The notes beneath the pieces were generated by a model, which searched no databases, was not told the origin of the DNA, and saw only the letters and a list, made by a program, of their open reading frames with translations. Below are positions 1 through 9,052 of a DNA stretch of 27,054 nucleotides, piece after piece. Origin of the DNA: a virus; IMG/VR virus record IMGVR_UViG_3300030331_000301, positions 793-27,846 of that record; one strand, given 5' to 3'. The position numbers and the translations under genes are program-made. The stretch's first letter is position 1. The number at the start of each line of letters is the position of its first letter.

Positions 1-1
1 C

Positions 2-457
2 TTAGTTACTCTGCAAAACGATATAGATCTTGCAGATGCTATATTACAAAACGATGGTACTGCATTAGCAGCCAATGATATCATTGAGGCTATTGCTGTT
101 CCTGCAAACACTTTGATCCTGCATGCAGGTTTTGAAGTTGTAACTGCAATGGCAGGTACTACCACAGATTCTGCGCTTCACGTAGGTATCACAGGAACAG
201 ATGTAGATATTTTTGCTGCATCATTTGACCTAGACGGTGCATCAGTAGGAGATCACACTCCTGCTATTACATCTTCAGGTGTATGTTCTAACTTACCAGT
301 GTTTACTGCATCAGCAGACACTATTGATGTAGAGATTCATGCGTCAAGTGGAACTATCACTGGTGGTATTATACGTGTATATGCTGTCTGTGTAATGATG
401 GATGACGTATCACAGTCTTCATCTGCTAATGAAGTAGATCGTGATCTACTAGCATAA
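2..457 (+). CDS. Virion structural protein, C-terminal part (5' end outside window)
   Basis: The reading frame is open from the window edge to the TAA at 455-457, so the gene is cut off on the left; the first in-frame TTG (113) is internal and an unlikely start. About 151 residues are visible. The stretch is rich in Ala, Thr, Val and Asp with short alternating beta-prone segments (a PANTLILHAGFEVV-type strand, then DVGIT/TDVDIF-like turns), typical of small head-decoration or capsid-associated beta proteins in marine phages. It sits just before the neck gene, where the capsid region normally ends. The exact family is not recognised; the capsid association rests on composition and position. 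A strong hairpin follows the stop. Confidence 0.7.
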   Translation, partial: LVTLQNDIDLADAILQNDGTALAANDIIEAIAVPANTLILHAGFEVVTAMAGTTTDSALHVGITGTDVDIFAASFDLDGASVGDHTPAITSSGVCSNLPVFTASADTIDVEIHASSGTITGGIIRVYAVCVMMDDVSQSSSANEVDRDLLA

Positions 458-463
458 TACTTT

Positions 464-485
464 GGGGGCTGGGCAACTGGCCCCC
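464..485 (+). terminator. Strong G/C hairpin between capsid-side gene and neck gene (no T-tract)
   Basis: GGGGGC at 464-469 pairs perfectly with GCCCCC at 480-485. The inside can be extended by two T-G/G-T wobbles and one G-C pair, which leaves a GCAA tetraloop at 473-476. It starts 6 nt after the stop codon. No run of T follows (TAACTACAT), so it does not look like a standard intrinsic terminator; a 3'-end stabiliser, processing site or leaky terminator would fit as well. Confidence 0.6.
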
Positions 486-508
486 TAACTACATATTAGG
501 ATGTACTT

Positions 509-1450
509 ATGGCAGAGACATTTCTCACACTGACAAATAAAACTCTTGTTAGAATGAATGAGGTAGAACTCACATCTTCTAACTTTTCAAGTCCAAGAGG
601 CGTACAAACACAGTGTCAAAATGCTGTTAACGAATCCATTCGCTACATCAATCAAAGAGAGTTTTCTTATCCGTTTAACCACTCTCAAAACTCTTCTACA
701 CTTACACCAGGTGTTGTAAAGTATGATGTTCCTGCTAGCACTAAGTACATTGATTACAACACAGCAAGAATAAAAAAAGACGATGACCTTAACTCTTCAG
801 GTAATAGTCTTACAAGATTAAACTATAACGAATACATATCAAGAGATTACGCTACACAAGAGGACGATATCTCCTCTACGACAGTGAATGCAAGTTCTGG
901 ATTATCAGCAGCAGTGACAACGATAACTGTTGCATCTACTACAGGTTTTGATTCCACAGGCACTTTGTTTATAGGTGGAGAACAAATAACTTATACAGGT
1001 ATATCAGGCAACGATTTTACAGGATGTACAAGAGGAGCTAACAGCACTACAGCAGCAGCAATATCTAACGGAACTACAGTAACACAGTTTACAAAAGGCA
1101 CAATACCTAGATTTATAGTACGTACTCCAGACAATAACTATTTGCTATATCCTTTTCCTGATAAACAATATACACTAGTGTTTGACTTTTACACGTTTCC
1201 AACTGAGTTGTCTGCACACGGAGATACAACGACAATACCTGATAGGTTTGCATCTGTGATAGTGGATGGTGCAGTTGCTTTTGTTTATCAATATCGTGGC
1301 GAAATACAACAGTATCAGGTAAACTTTGAAAGATTTGAAGCAGGCATAAAACACATGCAAACACTTGTAATAAATAAATTTGATTATATAAGATCAACTA
1401 TGATGGGTGGAGAGACATCAGCTTATAATCCTGTGTTGAGAGTATCTTAA
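509..1450 (+). CDS. Tail tubular protein A-like neck/adaptor protein with inserted beta module
   Basis: A 313-residue protein in the position and with the general character of T7 gp11-like tail tubular A proteins, which form the ring between portal and nozzle. The N-terminus is helical (residues 1-55, with an AVNESIRYINQ segment), followed by beta-rich core segments, and the C-terminus is helical again around the FERFEAGIKHMQ region. Residues about 122-193 are a Thr/Ser/Gly-rich beta module (SSTTV to TTVTQ) that interrupts the core; without it the protein is about 240 residues, nearer the family size. The start is ATG with TTAGGA 7 nt upstream. It is followed after 1 nt by the nozzle-like gene. 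Assignment is by order and overall resemblance; no single diagnostic residue proves it. Confidence 0.65.
   Translation: MAETFLTLTNKTLVRMNEVELTSSNFSSPRGVQTQCQNAVNESIRYINQREFSYPFNHSQNSSTLTPGVVKYDVPASTKYIDYNTARIKKDDDLNSSGNSLTRLNYNEYISRDYATQEDDISSTTVNASSGLSAAVTTITVASTTGFDSTGTLFIGGEQITYTGISGNDFTGCTRGANSTTAAAISNGTTVTQFTKGTIPRFIVRTPDNNYLLYPFPDKQYTLVFDFYTFPTELSAHGDTTTIPDRFASVIVDGAVAFVYQYRGEIQQYQVNFERFEAGIKHMQTLVINKFDYIRSTMMGGETSAYNPVLRVS
872..1087 (+). repeat. Beta insertion module, copy 1 (in tail tubular A-like protein)
   Basis: This encodes residues about 122-193 of the neck protein: a TTITVASTTGF strand, GTLFIGGEQITYTG, and FTGCTRGANSTTAA. The same order of elements recurs in the next gene at 1749-1955. 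The two share the pattern V-x-S-T-x-G-F, S-x-GTL-x-I, E-x-x-TYTGI, FTG-x-TR and STTAA. The match is clear in protein but weak in DNA, so it is an old shared module rather than a recent duplication. Confidence 0.75.
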
Positions 1451-1451
1451 A

Positions 1452-3191
1452 ATGCCAGATACGTCAACACTACAACCAGCAGCTTATAACTGCGAGGGTG
1501 GGCTAGTTTTAAACAGGTCCACCTTTCTTATGCAACCAGGTGAGGCTTTAGTTTTAGAAAACTTTGAGCCTGACGTTGAGGGTGGCTACAGACGTATAAA
1601 CGGTTTTCGTAAGTATGTTAATCAGATAGTTCCTCAAACATCTAGCTCCACAGAAAAAATTTTAATGACAGCTAGATTTGCTAACAGAGTTGTTGCAGCT
1701 AGAGGTGAAAAAATATTTAGTGCTGGCTCTACTGAGCTAACACAAAAAGTAACTTCAACAACTACCATGTCTGGATCTGGTACGTTAAACGTAGACTCTA
1801 CTGCAGGTTTTGGATCTAGCGGAACATTATTAATAAACAGTGAAGAGTTTACTTACACAGGTATAACTAGTACAACCTTTACTGGTGTTACTAGATCTAC
1901 ATCAAGTACAACTGCAGCAAATCACGCAATAGATGATGCAGTATCAGAGAACTGGACAGAAAGAGATACAGGTAGAACCAGCGCAGACAAGTACGACTTT
2001 GAAAGATTTAACTTTGATGGCAACGATAAATTTATTTGTGTTGATGGTGCTAATGCTCCTGTAGTATTTAACTCGTCTATGAGTGCAACAGATGTTAGTG
2101 AAAGCACAGTATCAGGATCAAAGTTTGTGGCTGCATTTAGAAATCACATGTTTTACGCAGGTAAGTCTACTACACCACAGACGTTAGTATTTAGTGAACC
2201 TTTTGATGAAGACGGTTTTAACTCAGGAGATGGTGCTGGTAGTATCAACGTAGACGATACTATAGTAGGACTAAAAGTTTTTCGTGATAACTTATTTATA
2301 TTCTGCGAAAATAGAATATTTAAACTAACAGGTTCAGCTTTGGCAAGTTTTGCTGTAGAGCCTGTAACTAGAAATATTGGTTGTGTAAACGGCAACACTA
2401 TACAAGAGTTTGCAGGTGATCTAATCTTTCTTGGACCTGATGGTTTACGAACTGTTGCTGGTACTGCTAGGATTGGTGACGTTGAGCTAGGCACGATATC
2501 TAAAAACGTGCAATCTTTGTTTGACGAGAATATAACAGATTCTAGTCTTTTTGATAGTGTTGTTATACCAGATAAAACACAATATAGAATATTTTTTACT
2601 AAAGACACTATTGCACAAAAAAGAACAAAAGGAGTAATATGTGTTATGAAGGGTGATGGTTTTGAGTTTGCTCAGTCATTAGGTATTAAACCATCATGCT
2701 CAGATACTTTAGTAGAGGCAGGTGATGTTGTTGTTATCCACGGAACTTTTGATGGATTTGTACAACGACAGGAAAAAGGAAATAGTTTTGATGGCACAGC
2801 TATATTAGGTAGATATAGAAGCCCAGACTTAAACTTTGGAGACGTAGGTGTAAGAAAAACTATGCACAGAGTTATTCTTAACTACAAGCCTGAAGCCAAC
2901 ATCAGTGCAGATTTATTTTTACGATATGATAACGATAGTGTGGGTGCGTCAAGACCTGCAGCTTATAGTTTAACTACCTCCACGGTAGGAGCACAGTACG
3001 GAACTGCTGTTTATAGCACGTCCTCTTCAGCCACACAGTTTGTTTATGGAGGTGGATCACAACCTTTAGTAAGACAACCTGTAGAGGGTTCAGGTTTTAC
3101 TGTTGCATTAAAAGTAGATGATAATGGTGAATCACCACCATACTCACTAAAAGGATTTCAATTAGAATATCAAGTAGGAGCTAGACGCTAA
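1452..3191 (+). CDS. Tail tubular protein B-like nozzle / stabilisation protein
   Basis: A 579-residue, beta-rich protein directly after the neck gene. The N-terminus (residues 11-55) has YNCEGGLVLNRS, PGEALVLENFEPD and GGYRRINGF, a start I associate with podovirus tail-nozzle proteins of the T7 gp12 / P22 gp10 type, where the first strands announce a propeller-like barrel. Later segments such as DGANAPVVFN, FRNHMFYAGK, FRDNLFIFCENRIFKL and FLGPDGLRTVAG look like repeated propeller blades. Residues about 100-168 hold the same beta module found in the neck protein. The stop overlaps the ATG of the next gene by one base (TAATG), so the two are translationally coupled. It is smaller than T7 gp12 (794 residues). 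Family assignment is moderately sure. Confidence 0.65.
   Translation: MPDTSTLQPAAYNCEGGLVLNRSTFLMQPGEALVLENFEPDVEGGYRRINGFRKYVNQIVPQTSSSTEKILMTARFANRVVAARGEKIFSAGSTELTQKVTSTTTMSGSGTLNVDSTAGFGSSGTLLINSEEFTYTGITSTTFTGVTRSTSSTTAANHAIDDAVSENWTERDTGRTSADKYDFERFNFDGNDKFICVDGANAPVVFNSSMSATDVSESTVSGSKFVAAFRNHMFYAGKSTTPQTLVFSEPFDEDGFNSGDGAGSINVDDTIVGLKVFRDNLFIFCENRIFKLTGSALASFAVEPVTRNIGCVNGNTIQEFAGDLIFLGPDGLRTVAGTARIGDVELGTISKNVQSLFDENITDSSLFDSVVIPDKTQYRIFFTKDTIAQKRTKGVICVMKGDGFEFAQSLGIKPSCSDTLVEAGDVVVIHGTFDGFVQRQEKGNSFDGTAILGRYRSPDLNFGDVGVRKTMHRVILNYKPEANISADLFLRYDNDSVGASRPAAYSLTTSTVGAQYGTAVYSTSSSATQFVYGGGSQPLVRQPVEGSGFTVALKVDDNGESPPYSLKGFQLEYQVGARR
1749..1955 (+). repeat. Beta insertion module, copy 2 (in tail tubular B-like protein)
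   Basis: This encodes residues about 100-168: SGTLNVDSTAGF, SSGTLLINSEEFTYTGI, TFTGVTRSTSSTTAA. It lies near the N-terminus of the nozzle-like protein between two apparent propeller strands (before it EKIFSAGSTELTQ, after it NWTERDTGR). It is the second copy of the module at 872-1087. Confidence 0.75.
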
Positions 3192-6100
3192 TGGGTGCTA
3201 CATATACAAGACAGTCCACGTACACAGAGGGTGACATAATCCAAGCATCAGACACGAATGACGAGTTTGATCAACTTCTTGCCGCATTTGCTGCTAGTAC
3301 AGGACACACACACGATGGTACAACTGGAGAAGGTGGACCTATAACTACACTTGCAGGTCACGGTATCACTATAGGTTTAGGTACAGCAGGAACAGATATT
3401 ACCTTAACTTTTGATGGTGAGTCAAATGATGGTGTGTTAAAATGGATGGAAGACGAGGATTACTTTGAGTTTTCTGATGATATACTTATTGCTTCGGCAG
3501 AAAAAATACAGTTTCGTGATACTGCTATTTCTATTAACTCTAGTACTGATGGTCAGCTTGATCTTGTTGCTGATACTTTGGTTCAAGTTGCCAGTGCTGC
3601 ATTTACTGTGGACGCAAGTGGAGACATAACTTTAGATGCAGGTGGAGCAGACGTTGTACTAAAAGATGACGGAACTACGTTTGGTAGTTTGACTAACAGC
3701 AGTGGTGAGCTTGTAATAAAGTCTGGATCAACACCAACAGCAGCATTAACATTTAGCGGTGCTAACATCACTGCAGAGGGTAACTTAACTGTAGATGGTA
3801 ACTTAGATGTAACAGGCACGTTTGATCTTAGCGACTCCAACTTTACCAACGCAGGTAACATACAACTAGACAGTATCTCTGGAGATGCAGATACTAATAC
3901 AAGTATTACGTTTAGCGGATCTGACGTAATTACAGTTGCGACAGGTGGCACTACATCTTTTACTGTAGATGCAAGTCAAAATATTTTAATGAACGCTGCA
4001 CAGAAAGTACAGTTTAGAGATACTGCACTTACTATCCACTCCAGCACAGACGGTCAATTAGATATCAATGCTGATACTGAACTTGAGATAACTGCACCTA
4101 CTGTTGACATCAATGCTAGTAGTGGAGTAGACATTAGTGCTAACTTGACCGTTGGTGGTTCTACTACACTTGGAGCTACATCTTTTGGAGATGCCGATAT
4201 TACAAACGTAGGTAGTATTGCTCTTGACACTATTACTAACGATGGAACTGATATCACATTAGACTCAGGCGGTGACATCATACTAGATGCTGCTGGCAAT
4301 GAAGTATTTTTTAAATCTTCTGGTACATCAATACTTGAGTTTAAACACGATTCAGGTGACGCAGTATTTACAGTAAGCACAGCAGACAAAAACTTTACTA
4401 TTAAAGGCACAGATAGTTCTAGTGCTATTACTGCTCTTGACATTGATATGGCTCTTGCAGGTAAGGCTACGTTTAACGGTGATGTAGTTGTAGGTGGAGA
4501 TCTTACTATTAGTGGTGATGACCTTGTAATGGGCACGAACACTTCAGGACATCTTCTCATAGCAGACGGTACAAACTTTAATCCTACTGCTGTAGGTGAT
4601 TTATCTGAGATTAGTACGGTAGCTAACGATGACGTGTTTCTTGCTGTAGATACATCTGGCGGTGGTCTTAAAAAGATTACACGTAGCACCATAGTATCAG
4701 GTCTTGCTGTGTCTGGCGCTGCCATAGGTAACGTAGTAGAGGATACTACACCACAGCTAGGCGGTGATCTAGATGTAAATGGTAACGGTATTGTTTCTAC
4801 ATCTAATGGTAATATTGCACTAACACCAAATGGTTCAGGTGTTGTTAGAATAGATGGTTCTAACGGTATTGATATGCAGTCAGGTGCTATCTCTATTAAA
4901 AACTCTGGAGCACAATCATATGTTAGATTTTATTGTGAATCTTCTAACGCACACTATGCTCAACTACAAGCTCCTGCTCACTCAGCATTTAGTGGAAACA
5001 TAACACTAACATTACCTGCCACTACAGATACATTAGTAGGTAAGACCACCACAGATACACTAACAAATAAAACGTTTGGTGACAATACTAGCTTTGGTGA
5101 TAACAATATAACTAACGTTGGTGACATTGCACTAGACTCTATTAGTGCCGATGATACAGATATTAACGTTGCTGTTACTGATAACTCAGCCACTGCATTT
5201 ACAATCAAACAAGGATCAGATGCTTATCTTATAATTGATACGGCTAACAGCAGTGAGTCTGTATCTATTGGTACTGGTATATCTGGTACAGCTATCACAT
5301 TAGGTCACAGCACCTCAGAGGTAACAGTAGCAGACAACCTTACAGTTACAGGTGACTTAACTGTATCGGGTACAACTGTAACAGTAAACTCTACCACTGT
5401 AAATCTTAACGATCATAACATTGTTCTTGATAGTGGTAACAGTACATCTGCTGTAGTTAATGGTGCAGGTATTACAATAGAGGGCGGTAGTGGTGATGAT
5501 GCTACGTTTACTTACAATACTACAGGTCCAAAGTTTGAGTTAAAGCTGGGTTCTAATCACGAGGACTTACAGGTTGATCAACTTATAGCAGCTTCTTTAG
5601 ATATATCTGGTAACGTAGATGTAGACGGCACACTTGAGGCAGATGCAATTACAGTAGATGGAACTGCTCTTAATACAGTTATAGCAGGTGTTACTGTTAC
5701 TGATGCAACAAACGCCGCACACGTTCTTGTCACAGATAATGAAAATACAAATGAAGATAACTTAATTACATTTGTAGAAAACGCTACATCTAGCACAGGC
5801 AATGTCGGCTTGGAGATGGATGGGGATCTAACCTACAATCCAAGCACAGGTAACTTGACAACAACAAAAATTACAGCCAACGGTGGTGTAGTTGTTGACA
5901 ACATAACAATTGATGGCACAGAGATTGATCTTAGCTCTGGAGACTTGACAGTTGATGTAGCTGGTGATATAATACTAGACGCAGGTGGTGGTGATGTAAA
6001 GTTTGCTGCTGCAGGTACAGAGATACTTAGTGTCACTAACTCATCTAGTGATGTAATTATTAAACCTATCGTGGATGCTAAAGATATAATCTTTCAACAA

Positions 6101-6388
6101 CGAGATGGTACAGAGGTAGCTAGGGTAGAGGACAATGGTACGTTTAACGTTGTCACAGATAAACTAGCAATAAACGGAACTGCTGTAACTGCCACTGCAG
6201 CAGAACTAAACTTGATAGATGGTGGTACTTCTGTTGGTAGTTCAATAACACTAGCAGACGCTGATGGTTTTATAGTTAACGATAATGGAACAATGAAAAC
6301 TATTCCAGCATCAGATGTAAAAACTTATGCAGCAGGTAGTGCTGCCACTAAAGGATTTGCTATTGCTATGGCAATAGTATTTGGATAA
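3191..6388 (+). CDS. Large repeat-built tail fibre protein
   Basis: A 1065-residue protein with almost no Cys and very high Asp, Thr, Ser, Gly and Asn, the profile of a trimeric beta-helical fibre shaft. The N-terminus (residues 14-50: GDIIQASDTNDEFDQLL, then HTHDGTTGEGGPI) is likely the virion-attachment part. A KIQFRDT/KVQFRDT block followed by SSTDGQLD occurs at residues 105 and 272, a ~167-residue super-repeat. A D-I-x-LDA-GG-x-x-V block recurs at residues 145, 362 and 926. A TATAAELNLIDGGT segment common in marine phage fibres lies near residue 1000. The end (KGFAIAMAIVFG) is hydrophobic. No intramolecular chaperone domain is evident. Start overlaps the previous stop by one base. Fibre role is well supported; receptor unknown. 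Confidence 0.85.
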   Translation: MGATYTRQSTYTEGDIIQASDTNDEFDQLLAAFAASTGHTHDGTTGEGGPITTLAGHGITIGLGTAGTDITLTFDGESNDGVLKWMEDEDYFEFSDDILIASAEKIQFRDTAISINSSTDGQLDLVADTLVQVASAAFTVDASGDITLDAGGADVVLKDDGTTFGSLTNSSGELVIKSGSTPTAALTFSGANITAEGNLTVDGNLDVTGTFDLSDSNFTNAGNIQLDSISGDADTNTSITFSGSDVITVATGGTTSFTVDASQNILMNAAQKVQFRDTALTIHSSTDGQLDINADTELEITAPTVDINASSGVDISANLTVGGSTTLGATSFGDADITNVGSIALDTITNDGTDITLDSGGDIILDAAGNEVFFKSSGTSILEFKHDSGDAVFTVSTADKNFTIKGTDSSSAITALDIDMALAGKATFNGDVVVGGDLTISGDDLVMGTNTSGHLLIADGTNFNPTAVGDLSEISTVANDDVFLAVDTSGGGLKKITRSTIVSGLAVSGAAIGNVVEDTTPQLGGDLDVNGNGIVSTSNGNIALTPNGSGVVRIDGSNGIDMQSGAISIKNSGAQSYVRFYCESSNAHYAQLQAPAHSAFSGNITLTLPATTDTLVGKTTTDTLTNKTFGDNTSFGDNNITNVGDIALDSISADDTDINVAVTDNSATAFTIKQGSDAYLIIDTANSSESVSIGTGISGTAITLGHSTSEVTVADNLTVTGDLTVSGTTVTVNSTTVNLNDHNIVLDSGNSTSAVVNGAGITIEGGSGDDATFTYNTTGPKFELKLGSNHEDLQVDQLIAASLDISGNVDVDGTLEADAITVDGTALNTVIAGVTVTDATNAAHVLVTDNENTNEDNLITFVENATSSTGNVGLEMDGDLTYNPSTGNLTTTKITANGGVVVDNITIDGTEIDLSSGDLTVDVAGDIILDAGGGDVKFAAAGTEILSVTNSSSDVIIKPIVDAKDIIFQQRDGTEVARVEDNGTFNVVTDKLAINGTAVTATAAELNLIDGGTSVGSSITLADADGFIVNDNGTMKTIPASDVKTYAAGSAATKGFAIAMAIVFG

Positions 6389-6402
6389 AAAGGAAAAGGT
6401 AA

Positions 6403-6765
6403 ATGGCAACTCCAAATATAATTAATGTAGCAACTATTACACCAAAGGTGGCAGTTGGTGCAGTGACAACAAGTAGAGCAGACATTGTTGATGTACCTGC
6501 AGAAAACTGTGCAAAGATAAACACGTTAATGATATCAAACATAGATGGTACAAATGCTGCTGACATTACCGTTGAGGTAAGTGTAGATAACGGATCAAAC
6601 TATGTTAAGATAGCTAACACAATATCTGTACCTGCTGATGCAACATTAGTTGTTGTAGGTAAAGACAACGGATTTTATTTAGACGAAACAGATTTACTTG
6701 CTGTTACAGCTTCTGCTAACAGTGATCTAACATACTTGGTTAGTTACGAACTTCTAGTAGACTAA
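6403..6765 (+). CDS. Small beta-rich virion-associated protein
   Basis: A 120-residue protein with alternating strands (PAENCAKINTLMISN, ITVEVSVDNGSNYVKI, ATLVVVGKDNGFYL, LTYLVSYELLVD), suggesting a compact beta sandwich. Proteins of this size and pattern sit next to fibre genes in marine phages; I cannot name the family. It could be a fibre accessory or a small decoration protein. The start is ATG with AAAAGG 4 nt upstream (positions 6393-6398), 14 nt after the fibre gene. No catalytic motif is visible. Confidence 0.7.
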   Translation: MATPNIINVATITPKVAVGAVTTSRADIVDVPAENCAKINTLMISNIDGTNAADITVEVSVDNGSNYVKIANTISVPADATLVVVGKDNGFYLDETDLLAVTASANSDLTYLVSYELLVD

Positions 6766-6777
6766 AGGTAATTAATA

Positions 6778-9033
6778 ATGCCCAGATACAACGGTGGTTT
6801 TATAGGCCATGATGGTTTGGATGCACCTGATGCACCAACTATTGGTACACCTAGTGCAGGTTCAGCACAGGCAGATATAGCATTTACTGCAGGTGCTGCA
6901 GGAACAACTGCTACAACAGAATTTGTTGCTACAACTAATGATGGTATCGGAGCTACAGGTACTTCATCACCTATAACTATTACTGGTTTAACTAACGGTA
7001 CATCTTACACAGCTAGAGTGTATGCTAAAAATTCTCATGGTACATCTGCTGCTAGTGCAGCTAGTGCTAGTTTTACCCCTCTTGCAGAAGTTATTAGTAG
7101 TTTGTTTAGCACTCATTTATATACTGGAAATAGCTCTACACGAACAATTACCAACGACATTAATCTAAGTGGTAAAGGTGGTTTAGTTTGGATTAAAGAT
7201 AGAGATAGTAGCTCTAACTCAAATATACTTTATGACACTGAGCGTGGCGCTTATAAAGGTTTATTTTCAAATCTTACTAACGCTGAAGATACTAGAAGCA
7301 CTGGTTTAACTGGATTTACTTCTAGTGGTTTTACATTAGGGTCATTAGGTGCAGAAAACGGTTCTAGCAATGATAAAGTTTCTTGGACATGGAGGAAACA
7401 GGCTAAATATTTTGATATAGTTACGTATACTGGAAATGGTACTGCAGGTAGAACAATCAGTCATAACTTAGGTTCTATCCCAGGGATGATTATGATAAAA
7501 CAATATCAAGCAGGAGAAGCTAGATCTTGGTCTGTTTATCACAGAGGAATGGATTCTTCAGCACCAGAAGATTATTATATGAGATTAGAAACTACAGGAG
7601 CAAGATCAGATGATGTAGGTCAATGGAATGATACTGCTCCTACTTCTTCTGTATTTACTGTAGGCGATAGCACTTATGTTAATAGTAATGGAGAGTCCTA
7701 CGTAGCCTACCTATTTGCACATAATAATAATGATGGGGGTTTCGGACCTGACGGTGAAGATATTATCAAGTGTGGGAGTTTTACTGGTGTAGGTACTGGT
7801 GCGGTTAATGTTAATCTTGGTTTTGAGCCTCAGTGGATAATGGTTAAAAATGCTACTAGGTCAGAGGGATGGTTTATACAAGATTCAATGAGAGGTATGG
7901 CACATGGTGATTGGGAATATCTGTTAGCAAATGAAATTTCCGCAGCAGCAGGTTCTGCTACTAATAGGGTAGTTCCAACTGCTACTGGTTTTACAATAAA
8001 TAATAATGGTAGTAGTGCTTTTGGTCAATCTGGAGATACGTGTATCTACGTAGCAATACGTAGACCTGATCAAAGTACCCCTACTGCAGGAACTAGTGTG
8101 TTTCAAGCGCACACTTATACTGGAGATGGAAGCACAAGAAAGTACAGCTTAAATATAACTCCTGACATGGTTATAAACCTAAGTAGGAATATTTCTGGTG
8201 ACTCACCTTCTATCAACGATAGGGTAAGAGGTAGTGGTAAGGAAATGTATACAAGTGGTACTGGGGGTCAAGCTAGTTATCCAAGTCAAGGTTTGCAGTT
8301 AGATCATACTAATGCAATAGAAGTACAAGACTATAGAGACACTAATACTAAAAATTATCTTAATCTTTGTTGGAAAAGAGCTAAAGGCTATTTTGACATA
8401 GTCGCTTACTCAGGCACAGGAAGCAATAGAACTGTAACCCATAACCTTGGTGCTGCACCTGAAATGATGTGGATAAAACGTTATGATACAACAGGTTCTT
8501 GGATGGTATATCATAAAGGTTTAAATGGTGGCACTAATCCAGAGCAATATGTGTTCTATCTACATGATCCACAAGGCCCTGATCAATCATCTGGACCTTG
8601 GAATAATACAGCACCGACAAGTAGTGTGTTTAGTGTGGGTACTAACAACGCTGTTAATAACTCAAGCGGAGAATACGTAGCCTACCTTTTTGCAACAGTA
8701 GCAGGTGTGTCTAAGGTAGGAAGCTATACATCAACGATAGATGCCACTGGCAATGGTACAAATCAAACTATTGATTGTGGATTTACCAATGGTGCTAGAT
8801 TTGTGTTTATTAAACGCTCAGATGGTGCAGGAGACTGGGTAATTTTTGATTCAACAAGAGGGATAACAACTAACAGCGATCCACATTATAGATTAAATCA
8901 AACATATACAGAAGACTCAGATGCTTATGTTGATATAGAACCACATTCGTCAGGCTTTATAGTTAACCCAGGTTCAGTACATGTAGGGGGTGATACTCAG
9001 GGTCAGACATACGTCTTCTACGCAATCGCATAA
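6778..9033 (+). CDS. Receptor-binding candidate: fibronectin-III plus six ~100-residue fibre repeats
   Basis: A 751-residue protein. Residues about 16-102 form a fibronectin type III domain (APDAPTIGTPSAGSA start, SSPITITGLTNGTSYTARVYAKN core). The rest is six units of roughly 100 residues beginning near 111, 212, 329, 441, 539 and 645. A typical unit starts with a [T/S]YTGNGT strand, has an [S/T]HNLG-x-x-PGM-x-x-IK strand, a W-x-VYHRG strand and ends YVAYLFA or a variant. Units 1-3 and 4-6 resemble each other as triplets, so the array looks like a duplicated trio. This repeat resembles what I recall as DUF7483 of marine phages. The C-terminus ends YVFYAIA, as in the paralogue at 10264. Start ATG with AAAGGT upstream. 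Likely a host-surface recognition protein. Confidence 0.8.
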   Translation: MPRYNGGFIGHDGLDAPDAPTIGTPSAGSAQADIAFTAGAAGTTATTEFVATTNDGIGATGTSSPITITGLTNGTSYTARVYAKNSHGTSAASAASASFTPLAEVISSLFSTHLYTGNSSTRTITNDINLSGKGGLVWIKDRDSSSNSNILYDTERGAYKGLFSNLTNAEDTRSTGLTGFTSSGFTLGSLGAENGSSNDKVSWTWRKQAKYFDIVTYTGNGTAGRTISHNLGSIPGMIMIKQYQAGEARSWSVYHRGMDSSAPEDYYMRLETTGARSDDVGQWNDTAPTSSVFTVGDSTYVNSNGESYVAYLFAHNNNDGGFGPDGEDIIKCGSFTGVGTGAVNVNLGFEPQWIMVKNATRSEGWFIQDSMRGMAHGDWEYLLANEISAAAGSATNRVVPTATGFTINNNGSSAFGQSGDTCIYVAIRRPDQSTPTAGTSVFQAHTYTGDGSTRKYSLNITPDMVINLSRNISGDSPSINDRVRGSGKEMYTSGTGGQASYPSQGLQLDHTNAIEVQDYRDTNTKNYLNLCWKRAKGYFDIVAYSGTGSNRTVTHNLGAAPEMMWIKRYDTTGSWMVYHKGLNGGTNPEQYVFYLHDPQGPDQSSGPWNNTAPTSSVFSVGTNNAVNNSSGEYVAYLFATVAGVSKVGSYTSTIDATGNGTNQTIDCGFTNGARFVFIKRSDGAGDWVIFDSTRGITTNSDPHYRLNQTYTEDSDAYVDIEPHSSGFIVNPGSVHVGGDTQGQTYVFYAIA
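8374..8423 (+). repeat. 50-nt near-identical segment, copy 1
   Basis: It matches 12178-12227 in the paralogous fibre gene with 4 differences in 50 bases, all transitions, and a 20-base identical run (8404-8423). It encodes the KRA-x-GYFD-x-VAYSGTGS junction between repeat units 4 and 5. The flanks are much more diverged. Confidence 0.8.
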
Positions 9034-9052
9034 CATAAAGGAATAATAAATA

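Noticed and set aside
3583-6036. Several long - strand open frames opposite the tail fibre (for example 4054-4725, 223 codons)
   Set aside because: They mirror the repetitive Asp/Thr/Ser-rich coding strand, have Val/Ser/Pro-rich low-complexity translations, no ribosome sites and no operon context.
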